NCBI RefSeq assembly: GCF_000735045.1
Contig: NZ_JPOQ01000035.1
Location: forward strand, 1 to 64,000
Source of the DNA: Ferrovum myxofaciens
GTDB taxonomy: Bacteria > Pseudomonadota > Gammaproteobacteria > Burkholderiales > Ferrovaceae
Length of the DNA: 64,000 nucleotides
Reading direction: 5' to 3'
This document shows positions 28,101 through 36,600 of this stretch, piece after piece (within the stretch, counting starts at the first letter, position 1; each line of letters starts with the position of its first letter). Both the position numbers and the translations under genes were made by a program. Below the pieces are notes generated by a model, which made no database searches, was not told the DNA's origin, and worked only from the letters and a program-made list of their open reading frames with translations.

Positions 28101-28305
28101 GTTCCAGGGGAGTGACCATGATGGCGGCCATGGTTTCTGGACTGGCACCGGGCAGCGCTACCTGAACGTTGATGGCCGGGAAGTCGATTTGCGGCAAAGG
28201 AGCAATGGGCATGAGGGTAAAGCCTACCCATCCCGCCAGGGTGATGGCTGCCGTCAACAGGGTTGTCGCAATGGGGCGAGCAATGAACACTCCGGTCAGG
28301 TTCAT
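25180..28305 (-). CDS. RND efflux permease, MdtC-like
   Basis: A 1041-residue inner-membrane proton-driven exporter. It begins MNLTGVFIARPIATTLLTAA, the normal N-terminal membrane segment of hydrophobe/amphiphile RND pumps; the ATG at 28305 overlaps the TGA of the preceding permease, whereas a longer frame has no signal. The proton-relay acidic pair is in ATGFVVDDAIVMLENI, and a second large periplasmic loop is followed by LIGIVKKNAILMIDFAL, as in MdtB/MdtC. Together with the neighbouring permease it should form a heteromeric pump, as in MdtABC, where both permeases are required. Substrates (bile salts, novobiocin, metals) cannot be inferred. Confidence 0.92.
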   Translation of the reverse strand: MNLTGVFIARPIATTLLTAAITLAGWVGFTLMPIAPLPQIDFPAINVQVALPGASPETMAAIMVTPLERTVGRIAGLTEMTSSSATGMASLSLLFDLDRDINGAARDVMAALDAARSLLPPALPFNPVYRKINPADAPILVMTMTSPTKPPGEIYDAASTIVAQRLSQVDGVGQVLVGGGSLPAVRVELNAPALQSYGLSVENIRTAISNNNVNIPKGIIENTENRWQVDDNDQAKTAKEYRPLVLAYRHGNPIRLQDIAEVEDSVQDLRTLGLANGQRAILLIVSRQPSANIIETVDRIRAILPRLQASIPTSIDLKVVMDRTPSIRASLHDVERSLVIATVLVILVVFLFLGEVRAALIPSIAIPVSLIGTFGILYLGHYSLDNLSLMALTVATGFVVDDAIVMLENITRHIERGLPPLQAALIGAREVAFTVVSMSVSLVAVFIPLLLMGGMVGRMFREFAVVLSAAVLVSLVVSLTTTPMLCGRWLRPVDPQHRIPSSAWQRRLHWGVRLFERLENGYQRTLDTALHHKRLVLFLLFLTIGLNFYLFSIVPKGFMPQQDTGRLIGRVQADQNISFQAMRDKMTHFIRICNSDPDAQDVIGFTGGEARNAGNVFVVLKPEGERHATSDEVIARLRTRFKAVTGASLYFQPIQDLRFGGRVGNAQYQYTLQGNHLEELRTWSRRIRIALAKLPELADVNSDQQELGLESWLEIDRDTAARLGVDPRSLDQVLNDLYGQRIISTIFNPLNQYRVVMEAAPPYWQSPSMLEQTYIYGTHGDMVPLAAVVKIRPGNDSLTVNHQGQFPATTITFNLPPGVSLGQATDAIHRTFKQLGVPPSIQGSFEGTAKVFKDSLSSEPLLILGALVVVYIVLGILYESLIHPLTILSTLPSAGVGVVVALLITGQEFNLMTLIGIILLIGIVKKNAILMIDFALQAERSEGLSPEEAILKACVKRFRPILMTTLAAMFGALPLALDWGSGGELRRPLGIAILGGLALSQLLTLYTTPVVYLYLDRFRQRWGKRFTWKRIIPANSIASDV

Positions 28306-31300
28306 GCCTGCCGGCCCGTTAGTACGCGCAAACGTCCCACCAGTCGTTCCATAGCCAGATAGATCACCGGGGTGGTAAAGAGAGTCAGTAACTGACTGAC
28401 CAAAAGCCCGCCTACCAAAGTCAAACCCAGGGGTTGTCGCAACTCGGCTCCGATTCCTGAACCGAAGAGGAAGGGGAAAGCCGCAAAAAACGCCGACAAG
28501 GTGGTCATCAAGATGGGACGGAAACGCAACAGACAAGCTTCCCGGATGGCCTGTTCCGGAGATAGCCCTTGGTGCCGTTGGGCTTCCAGAGCAAAGTCGA
28601 TCATCATGATGGCATTCTTCTTGACGATACCGATCAGGAGTACGATGCCGATCACGCCCAGAATATCAAGATCATGGCCCGTCAAAAACAGGGCCAGCAA
28701 TGCGCCCACGGCTGCCGAAGGAAGGGTGGACAGGATGGTGATGGGATGTATATAACTTTCATAAAGGACCCCCAACACGATGTACATGGTCACCACTGCT
28801 GCCAGCAGGAGTAGCAGCGTGGAAGAGAGCGACTTCTGGTAGGCACGGGCAGCGCCCTGAAATTGGAGTTCCATACTCTGAGGCAAGTTCAACTTGTTGA
28901 CCGCTTGGTCGATAGCTTCCACGGCTTGCCCAAGGGATTGATGGGGGGCCAGATTGAAGGAGAGGGTGGCCGCAGGGAATTGTCCCAGATGATGGATCGA
29001 TAAAGGACCGGTTGTTTCCCGGATATGGGCCAATTGATCCAGAGGAACCTGTGCACCGTTGGCACCGGGGACATAGAACAGGTGCAACTGATTGGGGGTT
29101 TGACTGAATTGCGGCCCGCTTTCGAGAATTACGCGGTACTGGTTGGATTGAGTAAAAATGGTCGACACGATTCGTTGGGAAAACGCATCGTAGAGCAGGT
29201 TATCCAATGCGGCGACAGAAACCCCCAAGCGTAGAGCGTTGTCCCGGTCGATGTCCAGAAAGATCCGTTTTCCTTGATCTTGCTGGTCGCTGGCGACATT
29301 ACGAAGCGACGGAATATGGCGCATTTTTTCAAGAAGAAGGGGAACCCAACGCTGGATCTCGGCTATTTTTGGACTTTCCAGTGTCAATTGATATTGGGTT
29401 CGACTCAGGGTATCTTCCAGCGTCATGTCCTGAACGGGCTGGAAATAGACTTCCAGAGCACTATGGCTTTGGACCATGGTTTCGTGCAGGCGGCGCATGA
29501 TTGCCTGGATGGACTTTTCCTCTCCCCGTTGGGCAAAAGGTTTGAGATTGATCATCATACGGCCCGAATTGATCGTGGTATTTGATCCATCCACTCCGAT
29601 GAAGGAAGACAGGCTTTCCACAGCGGGATCCTTCAGAATTTTTTGTGCCAATGAAAACTGTTCCCGACGCATGGCGCCAAAGGAAATAGTTTGAGGACCC
29701 TGAGTAATGGCCTGCAGGATACCCGTGTCTTGAATAGGAAAAAATCCTTTGGGAAGATAAAGGTAGAGGGCTGCGGTGAGAATCAGGGTGAGTAAGGCCG
29801 TGAACAATACCAGTCCCTGATGATGCAGGGCGATGTCCAGCCAACGCGCGTAGGACTGGATCAGGCGGTCAAGAAATTGTTTCCAATGAAGGCGCCACCC
29901 TGTTTCCGGTGCTTCCTTGCCTCCGAGCATATGGGCACAGAGCATGGGCGTGAGTGTCAGGGAGACAAACGCCGAAATCAGGATGGTGACGGCCAGGGTG
30001 ATGGCAAACTCCCGGAACAGCCGCCCGATGACATCCGACATGAACAGCAGCGGGATGAGTACGGCGATCAGGGAGAAGGTCAGGGAAAGGATGGTAAAAC
30101 CGATCTGACGAGATCCGGTAAAGGCAGCCGTGCGGGCATCTTCACCCATTTCTCGATAACGGCTGATATTTTCAATCATGACAATGGCATCATCCACGAC
30201 AAATCCGGTGGCAATGGTCAGGGACATCAGCGTGAGATTATTGATACTGAAATTGGCCAGGTACATGACGCCCAGAGTACCGATCAGAGAAACTGGCACG
30301 GCAAAGGCAGGGATCAGGGTAGCCGGCAAACTGCGCAGAAACAGAAAAATCACCATGACCACCAGGGCAATGGCCAACATCAACTCAAACTGAATCTCGT
30401 GGACGGAAGCGCGAATGGTGGTGGTGCGGTCAGACAATAATTCAACTTTGACACTTTCAGGCAAGGAATTCTGTAACTTGGGGAGAAGTGCCTTGATCCG
30501 ATCGGATACCTGAATAACATTGGCTCCGGGTTGGCGTTGAATGTTAACGATGATGGCCGGTGTATCATTTTTCCAGGCAGCCAGATGTACATCTTCGGCG
30601 TCATCCACGACTTCGGCCACATCTCCAATCCGGACCGGTGCGCCGTTCAGATAGGTGATGACGACTTGACGATAGGACGCGGCATCATGCAATTGGTCAT
30701 TGGCATCCACCGTCACCGAGTGGTTGGGGCCATCGAAACTCCCCTTGGGGAGGTCCACATTGTTGTTGATGATCGCAATGCGCAAATCTTCGAATCCAAG
30801 GCGGCGCAAGGCCAGGGCCGTGGGATTGCCCCGAATTCGCACGGCCGGACGTAATCCCCCTCCCATACTGACCATGCCCACACCTGAAACTTGAGAAAGT
30901 TTGCCCACCAGGCGCGTCTCGACCCAATCCTGAAGATGCGGCAAGGTCATATGCGGGGAGGTCACCGCCAAGGTCAAAATAGGCGCATCGGCAGGATTGA
31001 CCTTGTTATACAGGGGTGGCATGGGCAGGTCTGTGGGCAGAAAGGTACCGGCAGCGTTAATCGCTTCCTGAACTTGTTGCTCCGCCACATCGATGGACTG
31101 GGACAATGAAAACTGGAGGGTAATGACGGAGGCGCCTCCGGAACTGGTGGAGGCCATTTGGGTCAAGCCCGCCATTTGTCCGAACTGACGTTCCAAAGGG
31201 GCAGTTACGGTTCCGGCCATCACTTCGGGCCCTGCCCCAGGATAAAGTGTCGTGACCTCGATGGTGGGATAATCCACTTCGGGTAACGCAGACAAGGGAA

Positions 31301-31394
31301 GTTGACGCCAGGCAATCAATCCCAACAGCAGGATCGCCACCATCACAAGGGAAGTGGCGATCGGACGATCGATAAAAGGGCTGGAAAAATTCAC
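28302..31394 (-). CDS. RND efflux permease, MdtB-like
   Basis: A 1030-residue RND permease. Features: MNFSSPFIDRPIATSLVMVA at the N-terminus, EVDYPTIEVTTLYPGAGPEVM, the Asp pair in ATGFVVDDAIVMIENI, and GIVKKNAIMMIDFALEAQRHQ near the C-terminus. Twelve membrane helices with two large periplasmic loops are expected from the length. The start is GTG, overlapping the stop of the membrane-fusion gene (GTGA). It is the second gene of the operon. It is clearly related to the following permease (shared motifs throughout), which suggests an old duplication within the operon, as known for mdtB/mdtC. Confidence 0.92.
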   Translation of the reverse strand: MNFSSPFIDRPIATSLVMVAILLLGLIAWRQLPLSALPEVDYPTIEVTTLYPGAGPEVMAGTVTAPLERQFGQMAGLTQMASTSSGGASVITLQFSLSQSIDVAEQQVQEAINAAGTFLPTDLPMPPLYNKVNPADAPILTLAVTSPHMTLPHLQDWVETRLVGKLSQVSGVGMVSMGGGLRPAVRIRGNPTALALRRLGFEDLRIAIINNNVDLPKGSFDGPNHSVTVDANDQLHDAASYRQVVITYLNGAPVRIGDVAEVVDDAEDVHLAAWKNDTPAIIVNIQRQPGANVIQVSDRIKALLPKLQNSLPESVKVELLSDRTTTIRASVHEIQFELMLAIALVVMVIFLFLRSLPATLIPAFAVPVSLIGTLGVMYLANFSINNLTLMSLTIATGFVVDDAIVMIENISRYREMGEDARTAAFTGSRQIGFTILSLTFSLIAVLIPLLFMSDVIGRLFREFAITLAVTILISAFVSLTLTPMLCAHMLGGKEAPETGWRLHWKQFLDRLIQSYARWLDIALHHQGLVLFTALLTLILTAALYLYLPKGFFPIQDTGILQAITQGPQTISFGAMRREQFSLAQKILKDPAVESLSSFIGVDGSNTTINSGRMMINLKPFAQRGEEKSIQAIMRRLHETMVQSHSALEVYFQPVQDMTLEDTLSRTQYQLTLESPKIAEIQRWVPLLLEKMRHIPSLRNVASDQQDQGKRIFLDIDRDNALRLGVSVAALDNLLYDAFSQRIVSTIFTQSNQYRVILESGPQFSQTPNQLHLFYVPGANGAQVPLDQLAHIRETTGPLSIHHLGQFPAATLSFNLAPHQSLGQAVEAIDQAVNKLNLPQSMELQFQGAARAYQKSLSSTLLLLLAAVVTMYIVLGVLYESYIHPITILSTLPSAAVGALLALFLTGHDLDILGVIGIVLLIGIVKKNAIMMIDFALEAQRHQGLSPEQAIREACLLRFRPILMTTLSAFFAAFPFLFGSGIGAELRQPLGLTLVGGLLVSQLLTLFTTPVIYLAMERLVGRLRVLTGRQA

Positions 31395-32590
31395 TGGGAA
31401 ACGGCAGGAATGGAAGACGCGCGTTGAGCGAGGGTGACGGTCATTCCTGAACGCAAGTTATCGACCCCTTCGGTCACGACCCGTTCTCCCGGACGAACGC
31501 CACTCAGTATGGCAATTTCATCTCCATTGGCTGGACCGGCTTTGACCTTGCGAAGAGATACCTTCATGTTATTGTCTACCACGAACACGAAGGGACCTTG
31601 ATCCCCCTGTTGTACCCCGGCCACCGGAATGACGGTAACCTGAGGCAAGACCGCCACGCGGACCCTGGCGTTGACGAACTCGTTGGGAAAGAGTACGTCA
31701 TGATGATTGACGAACAGGGCACGCAATTTGACCATTCCCGTGGTGATGTCAACCTGATTGTCCAGGGTTTGCAACTCGCCCGTGGCCAATAAATGCTGGT
31801 TGGAACGATCCCAAGCCTCTACCTTGAGGGGAGCCAGGGGACTGTTCATCCCCTGTTGAATGTCGCTCAGATAATCTTGAGGAAGGGGGAAAATCACGGT
31901 AATCGGATCCAGTTGGGTCAACACCACCAAACCCATGTTGCCAGCGGCCAGGATCATGTTGCCCTGATCCACCAGTCGAATGCCGAGACGCCCGTTCACA
32001 GGGGCTGTGATATGGCAATAAATCAATTGGAGTTTGGCGTTGTCCACCTGAGATTGATCCGAGGTGACCGTACCCTCGTATTGGTGCACCAGCGCTTGCT
32101 GTGTGACCAATATCTGATCCGGAATGGCGCCCGTTTTGATCAGTTCCTCGTATCGTTTGAGATCGATTCGCGCATTCTCCAGCAAGGCCTGATCATGGAT
32201 CAGTTGACCCTGGGCCTGAGCCAACTGGACTTGATAGGGGCGGGGATCGATTTCAACGATGGGATCCCCTTGGTGAACCCGGTCTCCCTCCTTGAAATAA
32301 ACCTTCATCAACTCGCCATCCACGCGACTTTTCAGAGTGACGGTATACACGGGCGTGACCGTTCCCAGTCCGGTCAGCCAGACCGGAAAGTCGGCCTGAT
32401 GGGCAGTAGCCAGTGAAACGGGGGTGGGCGCAGGTTGCCTGAGGGTTTTCGGGTCATGAGCATTCTGGCGAAAGTGACGGAACAGGCCTAACATCAGTAA
32501 GAAAACGACGATGCCGATCAGCCATAACCATTTCTTTCCTTTGGCGAATTTAGGTGGCAAAGAAGGGGGAGGGGCAGCAACAGTGGCCAT
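31391..32590 (-). CDS. RND periplasmic adaptor (membrane fusion protein), MdtA-like
   Basis: A 399-residue adaptor. Membrane anchor at about residues 22-40 (LWLIGIVVFLLMLGLF). The lipoyl/barrel-sandwich halves are recognisable (VTLKSRVDGELMKVYFKEGD and ITAPVNGRLGIRLVDQGN) around a short coiled-coil hairpin, and the C-terminal part ends GVRPGERVVTEGVDNLRSG, typical of the family. It bridges the permease pair and the outer-membrane channel. It is the first gene of the operon, 77 bases downstream of the MlaF-type gene; whether they are co-transcribed is unclear. Confidence 0.9.
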   Translation of the reverse strand: MATVAAPPPSLPPKFAKGKKWLWLIGIVVFLLMLGLFRHFRQNAHDPKTLRQPAPTPVSLATAHQADFPVWLTGLGTVTPVYTVTLKSRVDGELMKVYFKEGDRVHQGDPIVEIDPRPYQVQLAQAQGQLIHDQALLENARIDLKRYEELIKTGAIPDQILVTQQALVHQYEGTVTSDQSQVDNAKLQLIYCHITAPVNGRLGIRLVDQGNMILAAGNMGLVVLTQLDPITVIFPLPQDYLSDIQQGMNSPLAPLKVEAWDRSNQHLLATGELQTLDNQVDITTGMVKLRALFVNHHDVLFPNEFVNARVRVAVLPQVTVIPVAGVQQGDQGPFVFVVDNNMKVSLRKVKAGPANGDEIAILSGVRPGERVVTEGVDNLRSGMTVTLAQRASSIPAVSQ

Positions 32591-32667
32591 CGTGGTCGGA
32601 ATCTCAATTGTAAAGTGAAGCGTGACGAAAAGAAGGACGCAATGTCACCCGATAACGAGAAGGGAGA

Positions 32668-33474
32668 TCAAAACAATGACGGTCGAAAATCCTGTTCCAG
32701 CGGAGGCGCGGGCCATTGAAAAGGCACGGGGCCATCGGCCTCGGCATGGATGAACTGATAGGCATAAGCATCTTGAGTATTCTGACTGAGTGAAGAAGGC
32801 GTACCCTGACTGACAACGACGCCCTCTGAAAGTAAAAATATATCATCCACCACCTTCAGAGACTCGCTGACGTCGTAAGTGACCACGATCGATGTGATTC
32901 CGGTACTGTCATTTAGTTCCCGAATCAAGCGGGCCACGGCGTTGAGGGAAATGGGATCCAGACCGGCAAAGGGTTCGTCATAGATGGCCAGGGTGGGATC
33001 CAGTGCCACGGCACGGGCCAGGCAAACCCGCCGAACCATTCCTCCCGAGAGTTCGGCCGGCATGAGATCCCGGGCGCCGCGCAGTCCCACGGCTTGTAAT
33101 TTCATGAGGACCAGATCCCGAATTTGACGGGGTGCAAGGCGAGTATGTTCCCGTAGGGGAAAAGCAATGTTTTCAAATACGGACAGGTCACTGAATAGCC
33201 CCCCCATCTGAAACATCATCCCCAGTTCACGGCGCATGGTGTAAAGTTCCCGGTCAGACATCTCGTGCACCACCTGCCCGCGATAGCGCACGGCTCCCCG
33301 CTGTGGACGCAGTTGCCCTCCCACAAGGCGCAGAAGAGTGGACTTGCCCGAACCACTGGTGCCTAGAATGGCAGAAATTTTCCCCTCCTGAATTGAGAAA
33401 CTGATTCCTTTCAGGAGGGGTCTTGCACCATAACTGAAGTGCAGGTCTTCGATTTCAATCAAGGCTTGGGACAT
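32668..33474 (-). CDS. ABC transporter ATPase, MlaF/Ttg2A-like
   Basis: A 268-residue nucleotide-binding subunit. Walker A GTSGSGKST, signature LSGGM, Walker B LAIYDEPFAGLDP are intact. The overall sequence (MFQMGGLFSDLSVFENIAFPLRE) is that of MlaF, the ATPase of the Mla system that moves phospholipids between the membranes. The H-loop reads VVTYDVSES: the switch position normally a His is Tyr (codon TAC), which would be expected to weaken hydrolysis unless the subgroup tolerates it. No mlaE, mlaD, mlaC or mlaB follows; instead an RND operon does. So it is an isolated subunit whose partners must lie elsewhere. The extra C-terminal tail (after about residue 240) is not conserved in the family I know. 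Confidence 0.82.
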   Translation of the reverse strand: MSQALIEIEDLHFSYGARPLLKGISFSIQEGKISAILGTSGSGKSTLLRLVGGQLRPQRGAVRYRGQVVHEMSDRELYTMRRELGMMFQMGGLFSDLSVFENIAFPLREHTRLAPRQIRDLVLMKLQAVGLRGARDLMPAELSGGMVRRVCLARAVALDPTLAIYDEPFAGLDPISLNAVARLIRELNDSTGITSIVVTYDVSESLKVVDDIFLLSEGVVVSQGTPSSLSQNTQDAYAYQFIHAEADGPVPFQWPAPPLEQDFRPSLF

Positions 33475-33627
33475 CTATCACTCCAAAAAAACCTTACCAT
33501 GCTACCCTTCGTTCATTCTTCTCGCAACCTTCCCGGAGGATACTTGGCACCAGATTGAATTTCATCATAGAATTGCAAGAATGAGTTACAGGATCATGAC
33601 ACGCTGGCCTCCTTCAGGATTTCTCAT

Positions 33628-36600
33628 TTGAACTCGACTTCCTCTGCCTCTGCCCCTTTTTTGGACGCCCCGATTCTGGAGGTTTCTGATCCCGCGCGCT
33701 GTTTATTGCGTTTGGTTTCTCTATCCTATCTCTCTCTGACCAGAAACCAGATCCATACCCTCTGGGAAGTATTTTGCCAGCGCAGCGATTTACCGGTCTC
33801 GGATACTACTCCCTTGATCGAATATCTCCTGGAAAAAAATGAACTGATCCTGAATCAGGGTAGATTAGCCTGTGTTCCGACGCTGAGCGAAGTCATCCTC
33901 CGCATGCCGGAAGATGAAACTCAAATCCTCTTGGCGCTGGATACAGTGCGCCAGGTCTTCAAGATTGCCGATTACCGCTTTGGTTATTTTGTGCGCCAGT
34001 TCAACGAAGGGGTACGAGATTTACGCTTGGCATTGTACGCCCGTCGATTTGAGGATTTCTCCAAGTTGGCTCAAACGCTGCAAAGTTACTTTGCCTCTGA
34101 ATGGCGCTTGCGCAATCCCTATCTGACTCTATTTGACGCACCTTTTTCGGCTCAGCAATTCGATTCTTTGCCCCATGAAATTGCTCTCACCATTGCCGCC
34201 ACCATTCTTGCATTGAGAACCAATCGTCTGGAACCCTGCAAAGGCCCCCTTACCTGGTTACGAGAACAGGCGCGTCTGGCTCCCGAAGAACAACGGCAAT
34301 GGTTTGCCAGTGTACTCTGCGAACCCATGATTTTGCGTGGACACCTGGAGGAATCACTGACTTTGGTGCGGGGACGCCCTTTTCCCCTGGCGCACTGCAT
34401 CGAAGGATTGGTTCTGGTTTTGCGAGGACAAACCGAGCCTGCCATTCCACTGTTCGAAAAAGTATTGAAAGATTGCCGGAAACCTCAGGATCTGCGCAAA
34501 CAGGGCATGAGTGGACTGGGAGGAATTGCCTATGTAGTTTCCCTGATTTCCAGCGGTGATCCAAAAGCATTGGAACGAGCCTCCCAGCATATTGCCCTGG
34601 TGATTCGCAATGGAACCGGTATGAGTTCCATTTATGCCTGTCTGGGTCAGGTCGCCCACGCAACTCAGTCTGTTCAGGCAACGCTTGGAGAGGATCGCGC
34701 GGAAATTGGCGAGAAGGAGTCTCTGGCGCAATTGTTCCGGGCCTTGGCCTGTTGGTGGGTGGATGGGGATGGAGAACGGATCGACACGATACGTTTGACT
34801 GAACTGGCACGCCGTGCAGAATCCCACGGATACCGATGGATTGCGGCGGAAGCCTGGGAACTTCTGGAGCGCATGCAAATGGGAAGTCCTGCGCTCCATG
34901 CTACCCATCTGCACCAGGAAATGGGCTCTCTTACTCTGGTTTCCGCCATTCGTCGTCAACCTCTGTGGGAGCGGGCACTAGGTGCGCTGGAGCGACTGGG
35001 GGAAGAGTTGGGCGAAACGTTCATACCGGTCCGTCAACAGCGCTTTTACTGGACGCTCCATCGCCATCCCGATACAGGCAATCTTCTCCTTGAAGCGCGG
35101 GAACAGAAACGTCAGATCCATGGATCATGGGGAGCCAGCAAAGCCATTACCTTTCAGCGACTCATTAACATCACCCAGGAATTAGAAAGCGTCACAGAGC
35201 AGGATAAAACCGTGATTGCGTATCTGAGAAATACACTGGTGGATCAAAAGCCCCACGACAAACGTTTTTTTGTTCCGCAGGCTCTGCGCTTGCTGATGGG
35301 ACACCCCTTGATATTTTGGGGACATGACCTCCAAAAAACCGTTGAACTTGTGGCAGGGCGTTTCGTTTTGATCAGCGGACGTGACCGTCACCATTGGCAT
35401 CTACAGTTGGAACCACAGATTCCCATGGGTGAAGATTTGTGGATCGAACAAGAGTCTTCCCACCGTTTGCGTCTTTATGGACTGAGCGATGAAGAAATCC
35501 GTCTACGTGATATTTTAGGGGAAATTGGGCAACAGATCCCTCTTCCTCAGGAGGAACGGGTCGTTGCCTTGCTCAAGACCCTGACTCCCCGTTTTCTTGT
35601 ACATGGGGTTCCTCCCGTCCCGGCCAATCTATCACTGACAGAGGCTTCTCCGTGCTTTTATGCACTCCTGTCTCCTCATCCCGAAGGGATTCGTCTTGCT
35701 TTGGTGGTTTACCCTCTGGGAGAGGCCCGGGAATCCTTTATTCCTGGAGCAGGGCATACTATTTGTATCGAGGGTGAAAGTGATGCCATGCTGCACGGTG
35801 TGAAGCGCGCGCTGGAACTGGAAAGAACTCGCGCCCAACAGATCTTCGAAGCCTGTCTTCCCTGGTTGGTCCCTGCCGACCTTCCCTTTACAGGAACCAG
35901 TCGCCACCCTGCCGCTGCCTGTGAAATCCTGACATTGCTCAAGGCCATGGGGGAGTCCACCGTGTACCTGCGTTGGCCGGCAGGAGAAAGTTTACGTATC
36001 CGTGGAGAAGCCCAACTTCCTCAAATGGCGCTTCAGATCAATTCTCAGGGAGATTGGCTCAAGGTTTCTGGAGGCGTGCGTGTGGATGCCCATACCGTAT
36101 TGGAACTCAAAACCCTCATGGCAGCGGCAAAACATGCGGATTGTCGTTTCGTGGCTTTGTCGGATGGGCAATTCATTGCTTTGAGTGAAGGATTGCTGAA
36201 TCGAATTCGGGGACTGGCCAGTCTGGCCCAGGAAGAAGCAGGAGAACTTCAAATTCATGCACTTTCAGCGCCCCATCTATCTGAACTGATCGAGCAGGAA
36301 AATTCCGCAATCACCGATCAGCGTTGGATTGATTTACTGTCGCGACATGAATCCCTGAGTCAATGGGAACCCCAGATCCCCCCCACGCTTCAAGCAGAAT
36401 TGCGGGATTATCAACGGTCAGGGTTTGCCTGGATGGTACGCCACGCCGAAGTTGGGGCAGGGGCCTGCTTGGCAGATGACATGGGGTTGGGCAAAACACT
36501 TCAAACATTGGCCTTGCTTCTTTACCGAGCCCCTCTGGGTGCGGCTTTGGTGGTTGCGCCCACCTCAGTCTGCGGCAACTGGGTACAGGAAGCCCAACGT

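Noticed and set aside
29820-30440. Plus-strand open frame of about 206 codons inside the MdtB-like permease
   Set aside because: Low-complexity, charged translation with no family match, antisense to a strongly supported RND permease.
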